Positions 16,048 to 24,168 of a stretch of DNA of 64,000 bases are shown piece by piece. The number at the start of each line of letters is the position of its first letter. Position 1 is the first letter of the stretch. The notes beneath the pieces are model-generated. The model was given only the letters and a program-made list of their open reading frames with translations. It ran no database searches and was not told where the DNA came from. A program made the translations under genes and the position numbers. The stretch comes from Mycobacterium sp. AZCC_0083 (GTDB taxonomy: Bacteria > Actinomycetota > Actinomycetes > Mycobacteriales > Mycobacteriaceae), in NCBI RefSeq assembly GCF_014202335.1, contig NZ_JACHGP010000004.1, forward strand, positions 445,451-509,450, in the 5' to 3' direction.

Positions 16048-17076
16048 GTGATGGCTGCCATGCGACTTCGCCAAAGCGTGCTCTCCGGGCCCGGCATCGC
16101 GCGTAAGCGCCGCGGCAAGGGCTTCTCGTACTACGGACCCGACGGTGAGACTCTGCATGACGACGCCGCGCTGCAACGCATCAAGGAGTTGGTGATCCCG
16201 CCCGCGTGGAAGAAGGTGTGGATCTGTCCATACCCCAACGGGCACATTCAAGCCGTCGGTACCGATGTCGCGGGTCGTCGCCAGTACCTGTATCACCAGA
16301 GGTGGCAGGAAGATCGGGCCGAGGAGAAGTTCGACCGCGTCCTGGCGATGTCGAAGCGGCTGCCCGAGTGGCGAAGCCGCGTGGCCGCCGATCTGCGCGG
16401 GCGCGGTATGCGGCGGGAACGCGTGCTGGCGTTGGCTCTGCATCTGGTGGACCTCGGCTACTTCCGGTCCGGTGGCGAGCAGTACGCCGAGGAGAACGAG
16501 TCCCACGGCCTGGCAACGCTGTTGTGTGACCACATCACGTTGCGCGGCGACGTGGTCGCGTTCGACTATCCCGCCAAGAGCGGGGTGCGCCGCAGCCTGG
16601 ACGTCGAAGACCCCGAAGTGGCGCGGGCGGTGCGGTCATTGCTGCGCAGGCCCGACCGCACCGAGCGATTCCTGGTGTGCCGCGACGGAAGCGGCTGGGT
16701 CGACGTGCATGCCGACGACCTCAATGAGCGCTTCAAGGAACTCATGGGCGAGGACTACAGCGTGAAGGACCTCCGCACCTGGCACGGCACGGTGCTGGCC
16801 GCCGAGGCCTTCGTCGACGCCGACCCACCGGAGTCGAAGGCAGTGGTGAAGCGGGTGGAATCGGCGGTGATGAAGGAGGTCGCCGAGGCGCTCGGCAACA
16901 CCCCCGCCGTGGCCCGCGGTTCGTACGTGGATCCGCGCGTGATCACCGGATATGAGAGCAACCTCACGATCGCCGCCGCATCGAGGCGCGCGGCACGTCG
17001 CCGAAACGTCGACGTGCGCCAAGCGATCCTGGACAAGGCCACCCGAACGCTCATTCAACGCGTCGCCAACAGCTGA
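16048..17076 (+). CDS. Type IB DNA topoisomerase (poxvirus/eukaryote-like)
   Basis: 342 residues. It nicks one DNA strand through a 3'-phosphotyrosine and relaxes supercoils. Seen: catalytic Tyr293 (RGSYVDPRVI) and the basic pocket R140 (GYFRSGGEQYAEENESHGLA), K177 (PAKSGV), R243 and H246 (DLRTWHGT). The C-terminal tail ASRRAARRRNVD is basic. Bacterial topo IB genes are scattered accessory genes; mycobacteria rely on TopA and gyrase. Start GTG 16048 or ATG 16051. Confidence 0.92.
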   Translation: MMAAMRLRQSVLSGPGIARKRRGKGFSYYGPDGETLHDDAALQRIKELVIPPAWKKVWICPYPNGHIQAVGTDVAGRRQYLYHQRWQEDRAEEKFDRVLAMSKRLPEWRSRVAADLRGRGMRRERVLALALHLVDLGYFRSGGEQYAEENESHGLATLLCDHITLRGDVVAFDYPAKSGVRRSLDVEDPEVARAVRSLLRRPDRTERFLVCRDGSGWVDVHADDLNERFKELMGEDYSVKDLRTWHGTVLAAEAFVDADPPESKAVVKRVESAVMKEVAEALGNTPAVARGSYVDPRVITGYESNLTIAAASRRAARRRNVDVRQAILDKATRTLIQRVANS

Positions 17077-17124
17077 TTCCCGATCACCCAAGACCCGGTG
17101 ACCCGACCGGAGTGGAGCGGTGGT

Positions 17125-17149
17125 GTTTCGGAGCGGCCATCGTCGGGAA
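17125..17149 (+). promoter_or_regulatory. SigF-like promoter upstream of the CsbD gene
   Basis: GTTT (17125-17128), 16-nt spacer, GGGAA (17145-17149). The SigF consensus in mycobacteria is GTTT-N15/17-GGGTA; the -10 here has one mismatch. It lies 53 nt before the ATG at 17203. Confidence 0.45.
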
Positions 17150-17202
17150 GCCCACTGACGGACCCGGAGAGACTGGGTGCTTACCGACGAAGGGAGCGAT
17201 GC

Positions 17203-17436
17203 ATGGCTCAGCGCAACGGAGTCGAAGAGGCCGTCGAAGGCGTCGTCGAAGGCGTCAAGGGCAAGGCAAAGGAGGTCATCGGCAAGGTGACCGATCGCGA
17301 GGACCTTCACCGCGAGGGTCAGGCCCAACAGGACAAGGCAGACGCGCAGCGCGACGCAGCGAAGAAGGAAGCGGAGGCCGAAAGTGCCCGCAAGGCCGCC
17401 AAGGTGAACGAGTCACGCCAGGCCGCCGAGCAGTAG
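17203..17436 (+). CDS. CsbD-family general stress protein
   Basis: 77 residues, highly charged and helical. The N-terminus VEEAVEGVVEGVKGKAKEVI, then GKVTDREDL, is the CsbD-like repeat pattern, followed by an Ala/Lys/Glu/Gln-rich coiled-coil-like tail. CsbD in Bacillus is controlled by SigB; SigF is the mycobacterial counterpart, fitting the promoter-like site upstream. Molecular function unknown. Start ATG 17203 with AGGGAG 6 nt upstream. Confidence 0.8.
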   Translation: MAQRNGVEEAVEGVVEGVKGKAKEVIGKVTDREDLHREGQAQQDKADAQRDAAKKEAEAESARKAAKVNESRQAAEQ

Positions 17437-17446
17437 GGCGATGCGG

Positions 17447-17474
17447 AGGCCCGGCTCAACGACGAGCCGGGCCT
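17447..17474 (+). terminator. Intrinsic terminator after the CsbD gene
   Basis: A perfect 11-bp stem (17447-17457 with 17464-17474) closes a 6-nt loop, 10 nt after the CsbD stop and 18 nt before the mscS start. Only two T residues follow. Confidence 0.7.
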
Positions 17475-17492
17475 TCCTCTGCGTGAAAACCC

Positions 17493-18386
17493 ATGGTGAA
17501 CACAATCATTGCCTTCCCGGTCGGCGAGACCTGGAACCACGTCTGGACATCACAATTCGGTCATTGGATCGCCACGAAGGGCCTTCACATCCTCTTGGTG
17601 GTGGCCGGTGCATGGATCGCGACGCGGGTGATCCGCTCGGTCGCCGACAAGATCAGCCGGCGGCTGGCCGTCGAAACCGATTCGGAGGTGCGCTCCGAGT
17701 CCGTCAAACATCGCCAAGCCGTCGCCTCCGTGATCTCATCGGTAGCAGTCGCGGTGCTCTACATCGTGGTCGCCGTCGACATCGTCAACACACTCGGCCT
17801 ACCCGTCGGATCGCTGGTGGCCCCCGCGGCCGTATTGGGTGCGGCTCTCGGTTTCGGCGCCCAACGCATCGTCCAGGATCTGTTGAGCGGGTTCTTCATC
17901 ATCACCGAAAAGCAGTACGGCTTCGGTGATCTGGTTCAGCTCACCATCACAGGCTCCTCGGTCGACGCGCGTGGCACGGTCGAGGACGTCACGCTGCGCG
18001 TGACGAAGCTTCGCACCAGCGACGGCGAGATGTACACGGTACCCAACGGGCAGATCGTGAAAGCGCTGAACTTGTCCAAGGATTGGGCGCGGGCCGTCAT
18101 CGACATCCCGGTGCCCGCATCGGCCGACCTCAACCGGGTCAACGAGGTACTTCGCGACGTGTCTGCCAACGCGATGAAGGACGACACCCTGCCGGCTCTG
18201 TTGCTCGACGAGCCGTCGATGATGGGTGTCGAGAGCATCGGCGTTGACACCATCAAGCTTCAGATGGTGGCCCGGACCCTCCCGGGTAAGCAGTTCGACG
18301 TCGGCAGGCGACTGCGCGTACTGGTGGTCTCTGAATTGCGCCACGCCGGAATCGCCAGTGGCGCACCGACGGTCGGTGTTGGCTGA
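17493..18386 (+). CDS. Small-conductance mechanosensitive channel (MscS family)
   Basis: 297 residues. Three TM segments (about 28-45, 74-100, 105-125), the third being the Gly/Ala-rich pore helix VAPAAVLGAALGFGAQRIVQ followed by DLLSGFFIITE, then the beta domain VEDVTLRVTKLRTSDGEMYT with VPNGQIV. It opens under membrane tension to release solutes. It complements MscL at 161-613. Start ATG 17493 lacks a clear ribosome-binding site. Confidence 0.92.
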   Translation: MVNTIIAFPVGETWNHVWTSQFGHWIATKGLHILLVVAGAWIATRVIRSVADKISRRLAVETDSEVRSESVKHRQAVASVISSVAVAVLYIVVAVDIVNTLGLPVGSLVAPAAVLGAALGFGAQRIVQDLLSGFFIITEKQYGFGDLVQLTITGSSVDARGTVEDVTLRVTKLRTSDGEMYTVPNGQIVKALNLSKDWARAVIDIPVPASADLNRVNEVLRDVSANAMKDDTLPALLLDEPSMMGVESIGVDTIKLQMVARTLPGKQFDVGRRLRVLVVSELRHAGIASGAPTVGVG

Positions 18387-18394
18387 CGGATTTC

Positions 18395-19069
18395 TCAGGC
18401 TTCTGACATCGCCAGCCGGCCGATCCGCGTGTCGCCGAGGTGCTCGGCAAGGTCGCGGGGATCATCGAAGACGGCGGTCGCGCCTGCGTGCTCGAGTTCG
18501 GCCTTGGAGATCCCGCCGCTGCGCAAGCAGTGGCATTCCATGCCCGCACGTGCTGCAGCCTCGACGTCCCACACGCTGTCACCGACGAACACCGCGTGAT
18601 CGGGCCCGACACCGGCACGGTCGAGTGCCACGCGCACGATGTCCGGGTTGGGTTTCGCCGTCTCGACGTCGCCGGAAGACGTGACTGCGGAGACGATGTC
18701 ATCGCGGCCGAGAACCTCTCGGAGAATGGATAATTCGTCCTCGGGGGCCGATGTCGCCAGTATCACCTGCAGACCCATCTCGGCGACGGCCTCCAGCAGG
18801 GCCCACGCTCCTGGCAGTGGCCGCAGCAGGTCGACCGTCTGCCCGTAGAACCGGGAGTGGAGATCCTTCAAGCGTTCGGGATCATCGACCTCGCCCGACC
18901 CCAACTCGTCGACGAGTGAGGATCCGTCCATCCCGATGCATCGGTGGATCCGCCACGATTCCACATGCAGTCCCACCTCGGTGAATGCGCGCTGCCAGGC
19001 GTGAACGTGGAGGTAGTTCGAATCCACCAGGGTGCCGTCGATGTCGAACAGTACTGCGGGTGACATCAC
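18395..19069 (-). CDS. HAD-superfamily hydrolase (phosphatase-like)
   Basis: 224 residues. HAD motif I LFDIDGTLVDS (Asp8, Asp10), motif II ATSAPEDE, motif III Lys in VETAKPNPDI, and motif IV FVGDSVWDVEAAARAG. The cap domain belongs to the phosphoglycolate phosphatase/beta-phosphoglucomutase type (C1 cap). The substrate is unknown. Its ATG overlaps the stop of the upstream membrane-protein gene (ATGA at 19066-19069), so the two are translationally coupled and likely share the SigF-like promoter. Confidence 0.88.
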   Translation of the reverse strand: MMSPAVLFDIDGTLVDSNYLHVHAWQRAFTEVGLHVESWRIHRCIGMDGSSLVDELGSGEVDDPERLKDLHSRFYGQTVDLLRPLPGAWALLEAVAEMGLQVILATSAPEDELSILREVLGRDDIVSAVTSSGDVETAKPNPDIVRVALDRAGVGPDHAVFVGDSVWDVEAAARAGMECHCLRSGGISKAELEHAGATAVFDDPRDLAEHLGDTRIGRLAMSEA

Positions 19070-19437
19070 CGGCGGAACGTCAGAGCGAGAATCGCGAACG
19101 CGACCACCAGGAGCGTCCAGGCAATGGCGGGCACCACGAACCCCCGCGCGCGGCGGGCGGTGAAGAACGACAGCGCGATCGCTGCCACGGCCACGAAGGG
19201 CGTTCCGTACATGATGAGCCCGAACACGAACTCACTTGGCCCCTCCTGGGCGCAGGCCCCACCGGTGCACGCTGCGGTGCTCAACACCTGCAGGTAGGAG
19301 TACGCGACGACGGCCCCGGCGCCTGGGACGGTCAGTAGCGCAAGAATCCAATTGACGACCGCGCGCTTGGTGCGTGGCTTCGTGCCGACCCCGTCGTCAC
19401 CGGCGCGCTCTTCCTGACGGACGTCTGCTGCGGACAT
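19066..19437 (-). CDS. Small integral membrane protein of unknown function
   Basis: 123 residues with three TM helices (about 28-48, 66-83, 97-119) and a charged N-terminus. Cys residues in the first periplasmic loop (STAACTGGACAQ) could be disulfide-bonded. No family recognised. Start ATG 19437 with GGAGG 5 nt upstream; an open frame runs upstream to 19509 over the promoter. It is followed in overlap by the HAD hydrolase gene. Confidence 0.7.
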   Translation of the reverse strand: MSAADVRQEERAGDDGVGTKPRTKRAVVNWILALLTVPGAGAVVAYSYLQVLSTAACTGGACAQEGPSEFVFGLIMYGTPFVAVAAIALSFFTARRARGFVVPAIAWTLLVVAFAILALTFRR

Positions 19438-19475
19438 AACCGCCTCCCAGAATCGATACGGAAACTCGTTACGGC

Positions 19476-19501
19476 ATACCCGGCGGAGGGTTGGGGAAAA
19501 C
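19476..19501 (-). promoter_or_regulatory. SigF-type promoter, minus strand
   Basis: Read on the minus strand: GTTT (19501-19498), 16-nt spacer, GGGTAT (19481-19476), an exact match to the mycobacterial SigF consensus. It lies 39 nt before the ATG at 19437 and overlaps the start region of the divergent CHAD gene. Confidence 0.75.
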
Positions 19502-19502
19502 C

Positions 19503-20474
19503 GTGGCAATGTTTGATCGGTTTGACGTAGGGAATTCGACCGTCATGGCCGTCACACTTCAACGCGAGCGCAGTTCGCGGCCCACCCACGAGCTCTCGCT
19601 GCACGAGCTCGATGGCGCGGTGACATCTGAAAGGGCGCACTCGTCACCTGCGCGGCGCGCCGTAACCGAGTATCTGAACGCACAGATCGACCGCATCGAC
19701 GCGGGTGACACGGGACTGCGCACGGGCTCCGACCCGATTCACGACACCAGGGTGGCGATCCGCAGGCTACGCAGCACGTTGCGGGTATTCGCGAAGCTAT
19801 TCGACCGCGCCGCCGCGACCGAGCTGGAATCAGAGCTGAAGTGGTTCGCGGCTGCGCTCGGCGACGTCCGGGATTGCCAGGTGCAGCGCAAACGGTTCGG
19901 CGCGGCCATTGATCGGCTTCCCGAAGAACTGGTCCTTGGACCCGTCCGGGCTGATATCCGCATCACCCTGCGCGGCATCGAACGGCCCGCTCGCAGTCGC
20001 GTGACGGACGCAATGAATTCCGAACGCTATCTGGCCATGATGGCCGCGCTGCGAGGTTGGCGCACCGAACCACCATTGAAGGAGGGGTTTGGTGTCGATG
20101 ATCTCCGCAAGTACTTCAAGAAAGCGCGTCACAAGGCGGACCGGCGTCTGACCGCCGCCGTAGACGGCGATGATGACGCCCTGCTGCACGCGGCCCGCAA
20201 GGCAGCGAAGCGTGCCAGGTACGCGGGCGAGCTGTGCGGCGCCGTGCACCCGCCCGCTCGTCGGAAGGCCAAGGCGTACAAGAAGGTTCAAGGTCTTCTT
20301 GGCGATCACCAAGACACCGTGGTGGCAAGGGACGTGCTGCGCCGCATGGCGGCTGGAACCGGGCCGTCTCAAGGGCAGAACGGTTTCACCTATGGCCTGC
20401 TGTACGCACGCGAGCAGCAGATCGCTGCAGAAACCCGATTGAAGGCAACCAAGTTGGCGAAAGGACGCTCATGA
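19503..20474 (+). CDS. CHAD-domain protein
   Basis: About 323 residues. The CHAD signature [17 protein letters not shown] (about residues 80-96) is followed by helical repeats with conserved His and Arg/Lys ([36 protein letters not shown]). CHAD domains bind inorganic polyphosphate on conserved basic and His residues; free-standing forms are found at polyphosphate granules. The start is uncertain: TTG 19491, GTG 19503 (GGGGA 5 nt upstream), ATG 19509 or ATG 19545. Its stop overlaps the next start (ATGA at 20471). Confidence 0.87.
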   Translation: MAMFDRFDVGNSTVMAVTLQRERSSRPTHELSLHELDGAVTSERAHSSPARRAVTEYLNAQIDRIDAGDTGLRTGSDPIHDTRVAIRRLRSTLRVFAKLFDRAAATELESELKWFAAALGDVRDCQVQRKRFGAAIDRLPEELVLGPVRADIRITLRGIERPARSRVTDAMNSERYLAMMAALRGWRTEPPLKEGFGVDDLRKYFKKARHKADRRLTAAVDGDDDALLHAARKAAKRARYAGELCGAVHPPARRKAKAYKKVQGLLGDHQDTVVARDVLRRMAAGTGPSQGQNGFTYGLLYAREQQIAAETRLKATKLAKGRS

Positions 20475-21016
20475 GCAACGTATTGGAAGGCAAGCGAATT
20501 GCGATCCTGGCGACGGACGGGGTCGAGCGACGCGAACTCGAGGAACCGGTCGAGGCCGTCCTTCAGGCCGGCGGTGACACCGAGCTGTTGTCGCTCGAGT
20601 TGGGCACCATCGACGCACGTGACCATGACCTCCTTCCGGCTGGCGAGTTTCGCGGGGACCGGGAGGTCGGTGACGCCGCTGTCGACGAATTCGACGGGCT
20701 GGTGATTCCCGGCGGCACCGTCAACGCCGACAAGCTTCGGCTCGATCGGTCGGCGGTCGCGTTCGTCCACGATTTCGTCGAATCGGGCAAGCCCGTCGGC
20801 TTGATTTGCCACGGGCCGTCGACGCTCATCGAAGCAGGCGTGGTCGAGGGTAGAACGCTGACGTCGTATCCGAGCCTGCGTACCGACCTGCGCAACGCCG
20901 GCGCCCATCCGGTCGACGAGGAGGTCGTCGTCGACGGCAATCTGATATCCAGCCGATCCCCGGACGACCTGCCCGCGTTCTGCAGGGCGATCGTGGGCCG
21001 ATTCGGAAGCGTTTAG
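20471..21016 (+). CDS. DJ-1/PfpI-family class I glutamine amidotransferase-like protein
   Basis: 181 residues. The nucleophile elbow is [13 protein letters not shown] (Cys about 115, followed by His), with [18 protein letters not shown] at the N-terminus and a conserved Glu. The family includes the intracellular protease PfpI, YhbO/YraA and deglycase-type stress proteins that protect against glycation, acid and oxidative stress. Start ATG 20471 overlaps the CHAD stop, so the two are coupled. Confidence 0.9.
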   Translation: MSNVLEGKRIAILATDGVERRELEEPVEAVLQAGGDTELLSLELGTIDARDHDLLPAGEFRGDREVGDAAVDEFDGLVIPGGTVNADKLRLDRSAVAFVHDFVESGKPVGLICHGPSTLIEAGVVEGRTLTSYPSLRTDLRNAGAHPVDEEVVVDGNLISSRSPDDLPAFCRAIVGRFGSV

Positions 21017-21027
21017 GAGGGAAGGCA

Positions 21028-21396
21028 ATGTCCGTCACTGCATTTCAGGATCTACCGGTGACCGATCGGGACCGCGAGTGGGATGGCGCGGAAGCCGAGA
21101 AGCGTGTCCGGAAATGGGCGAAGGCCACCGACGAGCCCAACGAGAAGTACCGCGATGCGCACGTCTTCTACGACGGTGACGCGAAGCGGAATTTCACGGC
21201 GTACAAACTGCTGATCGCCGACGTGGTGAACGGGCGGTTGGTGGCGGTGCCGCGCGGCGTGATGGCCGCTGGTGCGGTCATGCAGGGTTCACGTGGTGGG
21301 GTCGACGTGCCGAAGGGCGACGTCGACCGGATCAAGAGCCACCTGGCGAAGTACTACCGCAAGATGGACGACACGCCGCCATGGGAGGCGGACTAA
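21028..21396 (+). CDS. Conserved hypothetical protein, 122 residues
   Basis: No family name can be given. The protein has DREWDGAEAEKRVRKWAKAT, YRDAHVFYDGD, NFTAYKLLIADVVNGRLVAV with PRGVMAAGAVMQG, and DVDRIKSHLAKYYRKM. I recall this arrangement from free-standing bacterial proteins and from fusions to phage head-maturation proteases, where it follows the enzyme. Nothing else here is phage-like. Start ATG 21028 with AGGAGGGAAGG upstream, 11 nt after the PfpI-like gene: third gene of the CHAD operon. Confidence 0.65.
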   Translation: MSVTAFQDLPVTDRDREWDGAEAEKRVRKWAKATDEPNEKYRDAHVFYDGDAKRNFTAYKLLIADVVNGRLVAVPRGVMAAGAVMQGSRGGVDVPKGDVDRIKSHLAKYYRKMDDTPPWEAD

Positions 21397-21566
21397 CGGC
21401 GGTGGCGTCCGCGCGTCTCGGCACCGGTCTCGCCGGCGTCGAAATCGTCGTCGGGTGCCGCGCGGCCCACATAGGAGCCGTCCTCGTCTTCGTGTGCGCG
21501 TGAGCCGGCGACGTGCGGATCTGCTTCGACGTCCGACTCGGCCTCGTAGCTGTTGCGGTCTGACAT
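21393..21566 (-). CDS. Small acidic hydrophilic protein
   Basis: 57 residues, rich in Asp, Glu and Gly (SYEAESDVEADPHVAGSRAH, DDDFDAGETGAE), with no hydrophobic segment; probably disordered. Start ATG 21566 with AGGAGG 6 nt upstream. A SigF-like promoter lies 33 nt upstream. The stop overlaps the convergent gene by 4 nt. The short length makes this a moderate call, raised by the clear ribosome-binding site and promoter. Confidence 0.55.
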   Translation of the reverse strand: MSDRNSYEAESDVEADPHVAGSRAHEDEDGSYVGRAAPDDDFDAGETGAETRGRHRR

Positions 21567-21598
21567 GTCGCGCCTCCTGTGCCTCGTGGTGGTCGTGC

Positions 21599-21624
21599 AT
21601 ACCCGGATCCCGACCGAGCGAACC
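21599..21624 (-). promoter_or_regulatory. SigF-like promoter, minus strand
   Basis: On the minus strand: GGTTC (21624-21620), 15-nt spacer, GGGTAT (21604-21599). The -10 is exact and the -35 has one change from GGTTT. It faces the small acidic protein gene. Confidence 0.55.
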
Positions 21625-21659
21625 GCTGCGAGTGGGACCAAGTTGGCCGCTCCGACGCC

Positions 21660-21685
21660 GTTTCCGCCCACTACATGTGGGGTAT
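21660..21685 (+). promoter_or_regulatory. SigF-type promoter of the GT2/dehydrogenase/deacetylase/methyltransferase cluster
   Basis: GTTT (21660-21663), 16-nt spacer, GGGTAT (21680-21685): an exact SigF consensus. It lies 41 nt before the first possible start (ATG 21726) of the four-gene cluster, back to back with the minus-strand site at 21599-21624. Confidence 0.75.
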
Positions 21686-21725
21686 CGACACGTGTACTGG
21701 CGCGCCGGCGACTCACCGGCTCACG

Positions 21726-22466
21726 ATGAACGGGAGTGTGGCCGAAGTGGTGATGACGTTCGAGCGAGCCGTCGTGGTGATCCCCGCGCACAACGAGTCC
21801 GTCAACCTTCCTGACACTCTCAAGTCCGTGGTGACGGCGGCAGCCTGCTTATCGATGACGGTTTCGACCGTCGTGGTGCTCGACAGTTGTGACGATGCGA
21901 GCATCGACCTGGCGGGCCGTTTCGGCAGCGACGTGCACTTCATCGAGGTCGACGTCCGCAACGTCGGGGCTTCGCGTGCTGCGGGCTTCAGCTACGCGCG
22001 GTCGACGGCTGGCGTGGACTGCACCGACGAATCGCGCACCTGGTACGCCACGACGGATGCCGACAGCATGGTCGATCCGGACTGGCTGATTCGACAGACC
22101 GCGTCCCGCGCCGACATGGTCCTTGGTGTCGTCCGCATCGTCAACTGGCACCACCTGCCCACCGCCGCGGTGCGCCGGTACCTGTCGGCATACCGATCGA
22201 AGCGTCGCCGAGACGGACACGGTCACGTCCACGGCGCCAACATGGGCTTCCGGGCCCAAGCCTATTGGCGGGTAGGTGGATTCGCCGCGCTCCAAACCGG
22301 TGAAGACGTCGACCTGGTCCGCCGGTTCGACGAGCACGGCTACCACATCGACCGGGACGAACGGCTGTCGGTCACGACGTCGGCTCGGCAGAAGGGCAAG
22401 GCCCCAATGGGATTCGCCGCACATCTGCGCGGGATCGGTTTGAACTCGGAACGGGAACCCGCATGA
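21726..22466 (+). CDS. Family 2 glycosyltransferase, first gene of a four-gene cluster
   Basis: About 246 residues with a GT-A fold: VVVIPAHNESVNLPDTLKSV at the N-terminus, the DxD-type metal motif in YATTDADSMVDPDWL, and the acceptor-side GANMGFRAQAYWRVGGF followed by GEDVDLVRRFDEHGY. There are no membrane helices, unlike processive synthases. Donor and acceptor are unknown. Start uncertain: ATG 21726, GTG 21738 (GGGAG 3 nt before) or ATG 21753. Its stop overlaps the next gene (ATGA 22463-22466). Confidence 0.87.
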   Translation: MNGSVAEVVMTFERAVVVIPAHNESVNLPDTLKSVVTAAACLSMTVSTVVVLDSCDDASIDLAGRFGSDVHFIEVDVRNVGASRAAGFSYARSTAGVDCTDESRTWYATTDADSMVDPDWLIRQTASRADMVLGVVRIVNWHHLPTAAVRRYLSAYRSKRRRDGHGHVHGANMGFRAQAYWRVGGFAALQTGEDVDLVRRFDEHGYHIDRDERLSVTTSARQKGKAPMGFAAHLRGIGLNSEREPA

Positions 22467-23404
22467 CCCCCGAACTGGTGTGGCGCTGGCTCGAATCGGG
22501 TGAACTGGATCTGCCTGCACCCGGATCAGGGCAGACGGCGCGCAGATGGTTGAAGCTCGCAGCGCTGACCGAGCGCGACGTCGTCGCGGGCCGGCTGGCC
22601 GAGGCCCACACGGACGCAACGGCAATCCTGGCGGAACTCGGCGGCCCCGCACCGGCGGCCGGCCAACTGTGGGGCGTGTGGGCCGCGGAGTCGGATGAGG
22701 CGGTCGTCACCGTGACCGAGGACGGCGGCGCTGCCGTTCTGGACGGCACCAAGCCGTGGTGTTCGGGTGCCGGTCTGTGTACGCACGCCTTGATCACCGC
22801 GCGCCGTGCCGACAACGTGCGAGGGCTCTACGCCGTCGAGCTGAGTCAACCGCAGGTGATACCGCTGACCCACAGTTGGCGCAACGCAGGCATGCGCGGC
22901 AGCGACACCCGATCGGTTCAGCTGTGCAATGCGGCTGCGGTGCCCGTGGGCCGGCCTGGCGAATATCTCGACCGGGCCGGGTTCTGGCACGGCGCGATGG
23001 CCGTGGCCGCCTGCTGGCTCGGCGGCGCCCGCGGCGTCGCAGGGCCGCTGTACCGTGCGATCGCCGACGAGCACAACAGTGCTTCGGGGGACGTGCACGC
23101 CCATGCCCACCTCGGGGCGATCGACGCGGCGCTCGCGGCCGGCGAGGCGATGCTGTTGTCGGCTGCCTGTTACGTCGACGCCGAACCGCACGGCGACCGG
23201 GCAGAATTGATGGCCCGGCGGGTCCGCGCCGTGGTCGAGCACGCCGCCGACGAGGTGATCACGCGCACCGGGCGTGCACTGGGCCCCAAGACGCTCGCGC
23301 TCGACGGCGAACACGCGCAACGCGTCGCCGATCTCACGCTGTACGTACGGCAGAGCCACGCCGAGCGCGACCTCGCCGTCCTTGGCCGGCTGGCGGCGAA
23401 GTGA
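22463..23404 (+). CDS. Acyl-CoA dehydrogenase-like flavoprotein, short form
   Basis: 313 residues, shorter than the usual 380. The middle domain GGAAVLDGTKPWCSGAG matches the acyl-CoA dehydrogenase flavin region and the C-terminal helices end with YVRQSHAERDLAVLGRL, the usual Arg/His/Glu helix. The N-terminal helical domain is reduced, and I cannot place the catalytic Glu, so the reaction may be an oxidation of a non-CoA substrate. The start ATG overlaps the GT2 stop and the stop overlaps the next GTG (GTGA at 23401). Confidence 0.8.
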   Translation: MTPELVWRWLESGELDLPAPGSGQTARRWLKLAALTERDVVAGRLAEAHTDATAILAELGGPAPAAGQLWGVWAAESDEAVVTVTEDGGAAVLDGTKPWCSGAGLCTHALITARRADNVRGLYAVELSQPQVIPLTHSWRNAGMRGSDTRSVQLCNAAAVPVGRPGEYLDRAGFWHGAMAVAACWLGGARGVAGPLYRAIADEHNSASGDVHAHAHLGAIDAALAAGEAMLLSAACYVDAEPHGDRAELMARRVRAVVEHAADEVITRTGRALGPKTLALDGEHAQRVADLTLYVRQSHAERDLAVLGRLAAK

Positions 23405-24168
23405 CGTCGGTGTCTGCAGGCAACGGTTCGCGCTTCGCCGCAAGGCCGATCGCCGCAGGAGGCACGCCGACCGATGAATGGGTCGGCTGGCGGCGTCCGT
23501 TCCCCGAACTGGACCTCCACGACTGCCCAGCGCTGGTGCTGGTGGCACCCCACCCGGACGACGAGACGCTCGGCTTTGGTGCGACCGCCGCCATGCTTCG
23601 GTCGCGTGGCGTCGACGTTCAGGTGGTGTCGGCGAGCGACGGCGGCGGTGCCGTTCCAGGGCTGTCCCGCGTGGAGCGGGCGTGGCTGGAGGGTGCTCGT
23701 CGCGCCGAATTGCACCGTGCCACTGAGATCTTGGGTCTCAAGGCTCCCATCTGCCTCGAGCTTCCGGACGGCGAACTGAGCGATCACGAGGCGGAGCTGA
23801 CAGACCACCTCGCCGGACTGCTCGCAGCCAGGCCGAAGGGCATGTGGTGTGCCGCGACGTGGCAGGGAGACGGACACCCCGACCACGAAGCGGTTGGGCG
23901 GGCGAGCGCCGCGGCGGCGGAACGTACCGGAGCGGCGCTGCTCGAGTATCCGGTGTGGATGTGGCACTGGGCGGCGCCGGACGATGACGACGTGCCATGG
24001 CAGCGCATGTCGCGGGTGCGGCTCGACCTTGCCGCAATCGCACGTAAACAACGTGCCACCAAGGTGTTTCGCACACAGCTGACACCGGGTCGATCCGAGA
24101 CGGATGCAGTCCTGCCGCCATTCGTGGTGCGACGCCTGCTTGCCGTGGGAGAGGTGGTGTTCCGCTGA
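23401..24168 (+). CDS. PIG-L/LmbE-family zinc deacetylase
   Basis: 255 residues. The zinc motif HPDDE is at residues 51-55 (VLVAPHPDDETLGFGATAAM), with the second zinc His region GDGHPDHEAVGRA. The family removes N-acetyl groups from GlcNAc conjugates (MshB in mycothiol synthesis, PIG-L in GPI anchors) and other amides. Its place between a glycosyltransferase and a NodS-like methyltransferase suggests de-N-acetylation of a glycosylated intermediate. Start GTG 23401, chosen for the 4-nt overlap; the frame stays open upstream over the dehydrogenase gene. Confidence 0.9.
   Translation: MTSVSAGNGSRFAARPIAAGGTPTDEWVGWRRPFPELDLHDCPALVLVAPHPDDETLGFGATAAMLRSRGVDVQVVSASDGGGAVPGLSRVERAWLEGARRAELHRATEILGLKAPICLELPDGELSDHEAELTDHLAGLLAARPKGMWCAATWQGDGHPDHEAVGRASAAAAERTGAALLEYPVWMWHWAAPDDDDVPWQRMSRVRLDLAAIARKQRATKVFRTQLTPGRSETDAVLPPFVVRRLLAVGEVVFR

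Noticed and set aside
21028..21396. Possible prophage remnant because the gene resembles a tail of phage head-maturation proteases
   Set aside because: No other phage gene is present and the gene is in an operon with CHAD and PfpI-like genes.
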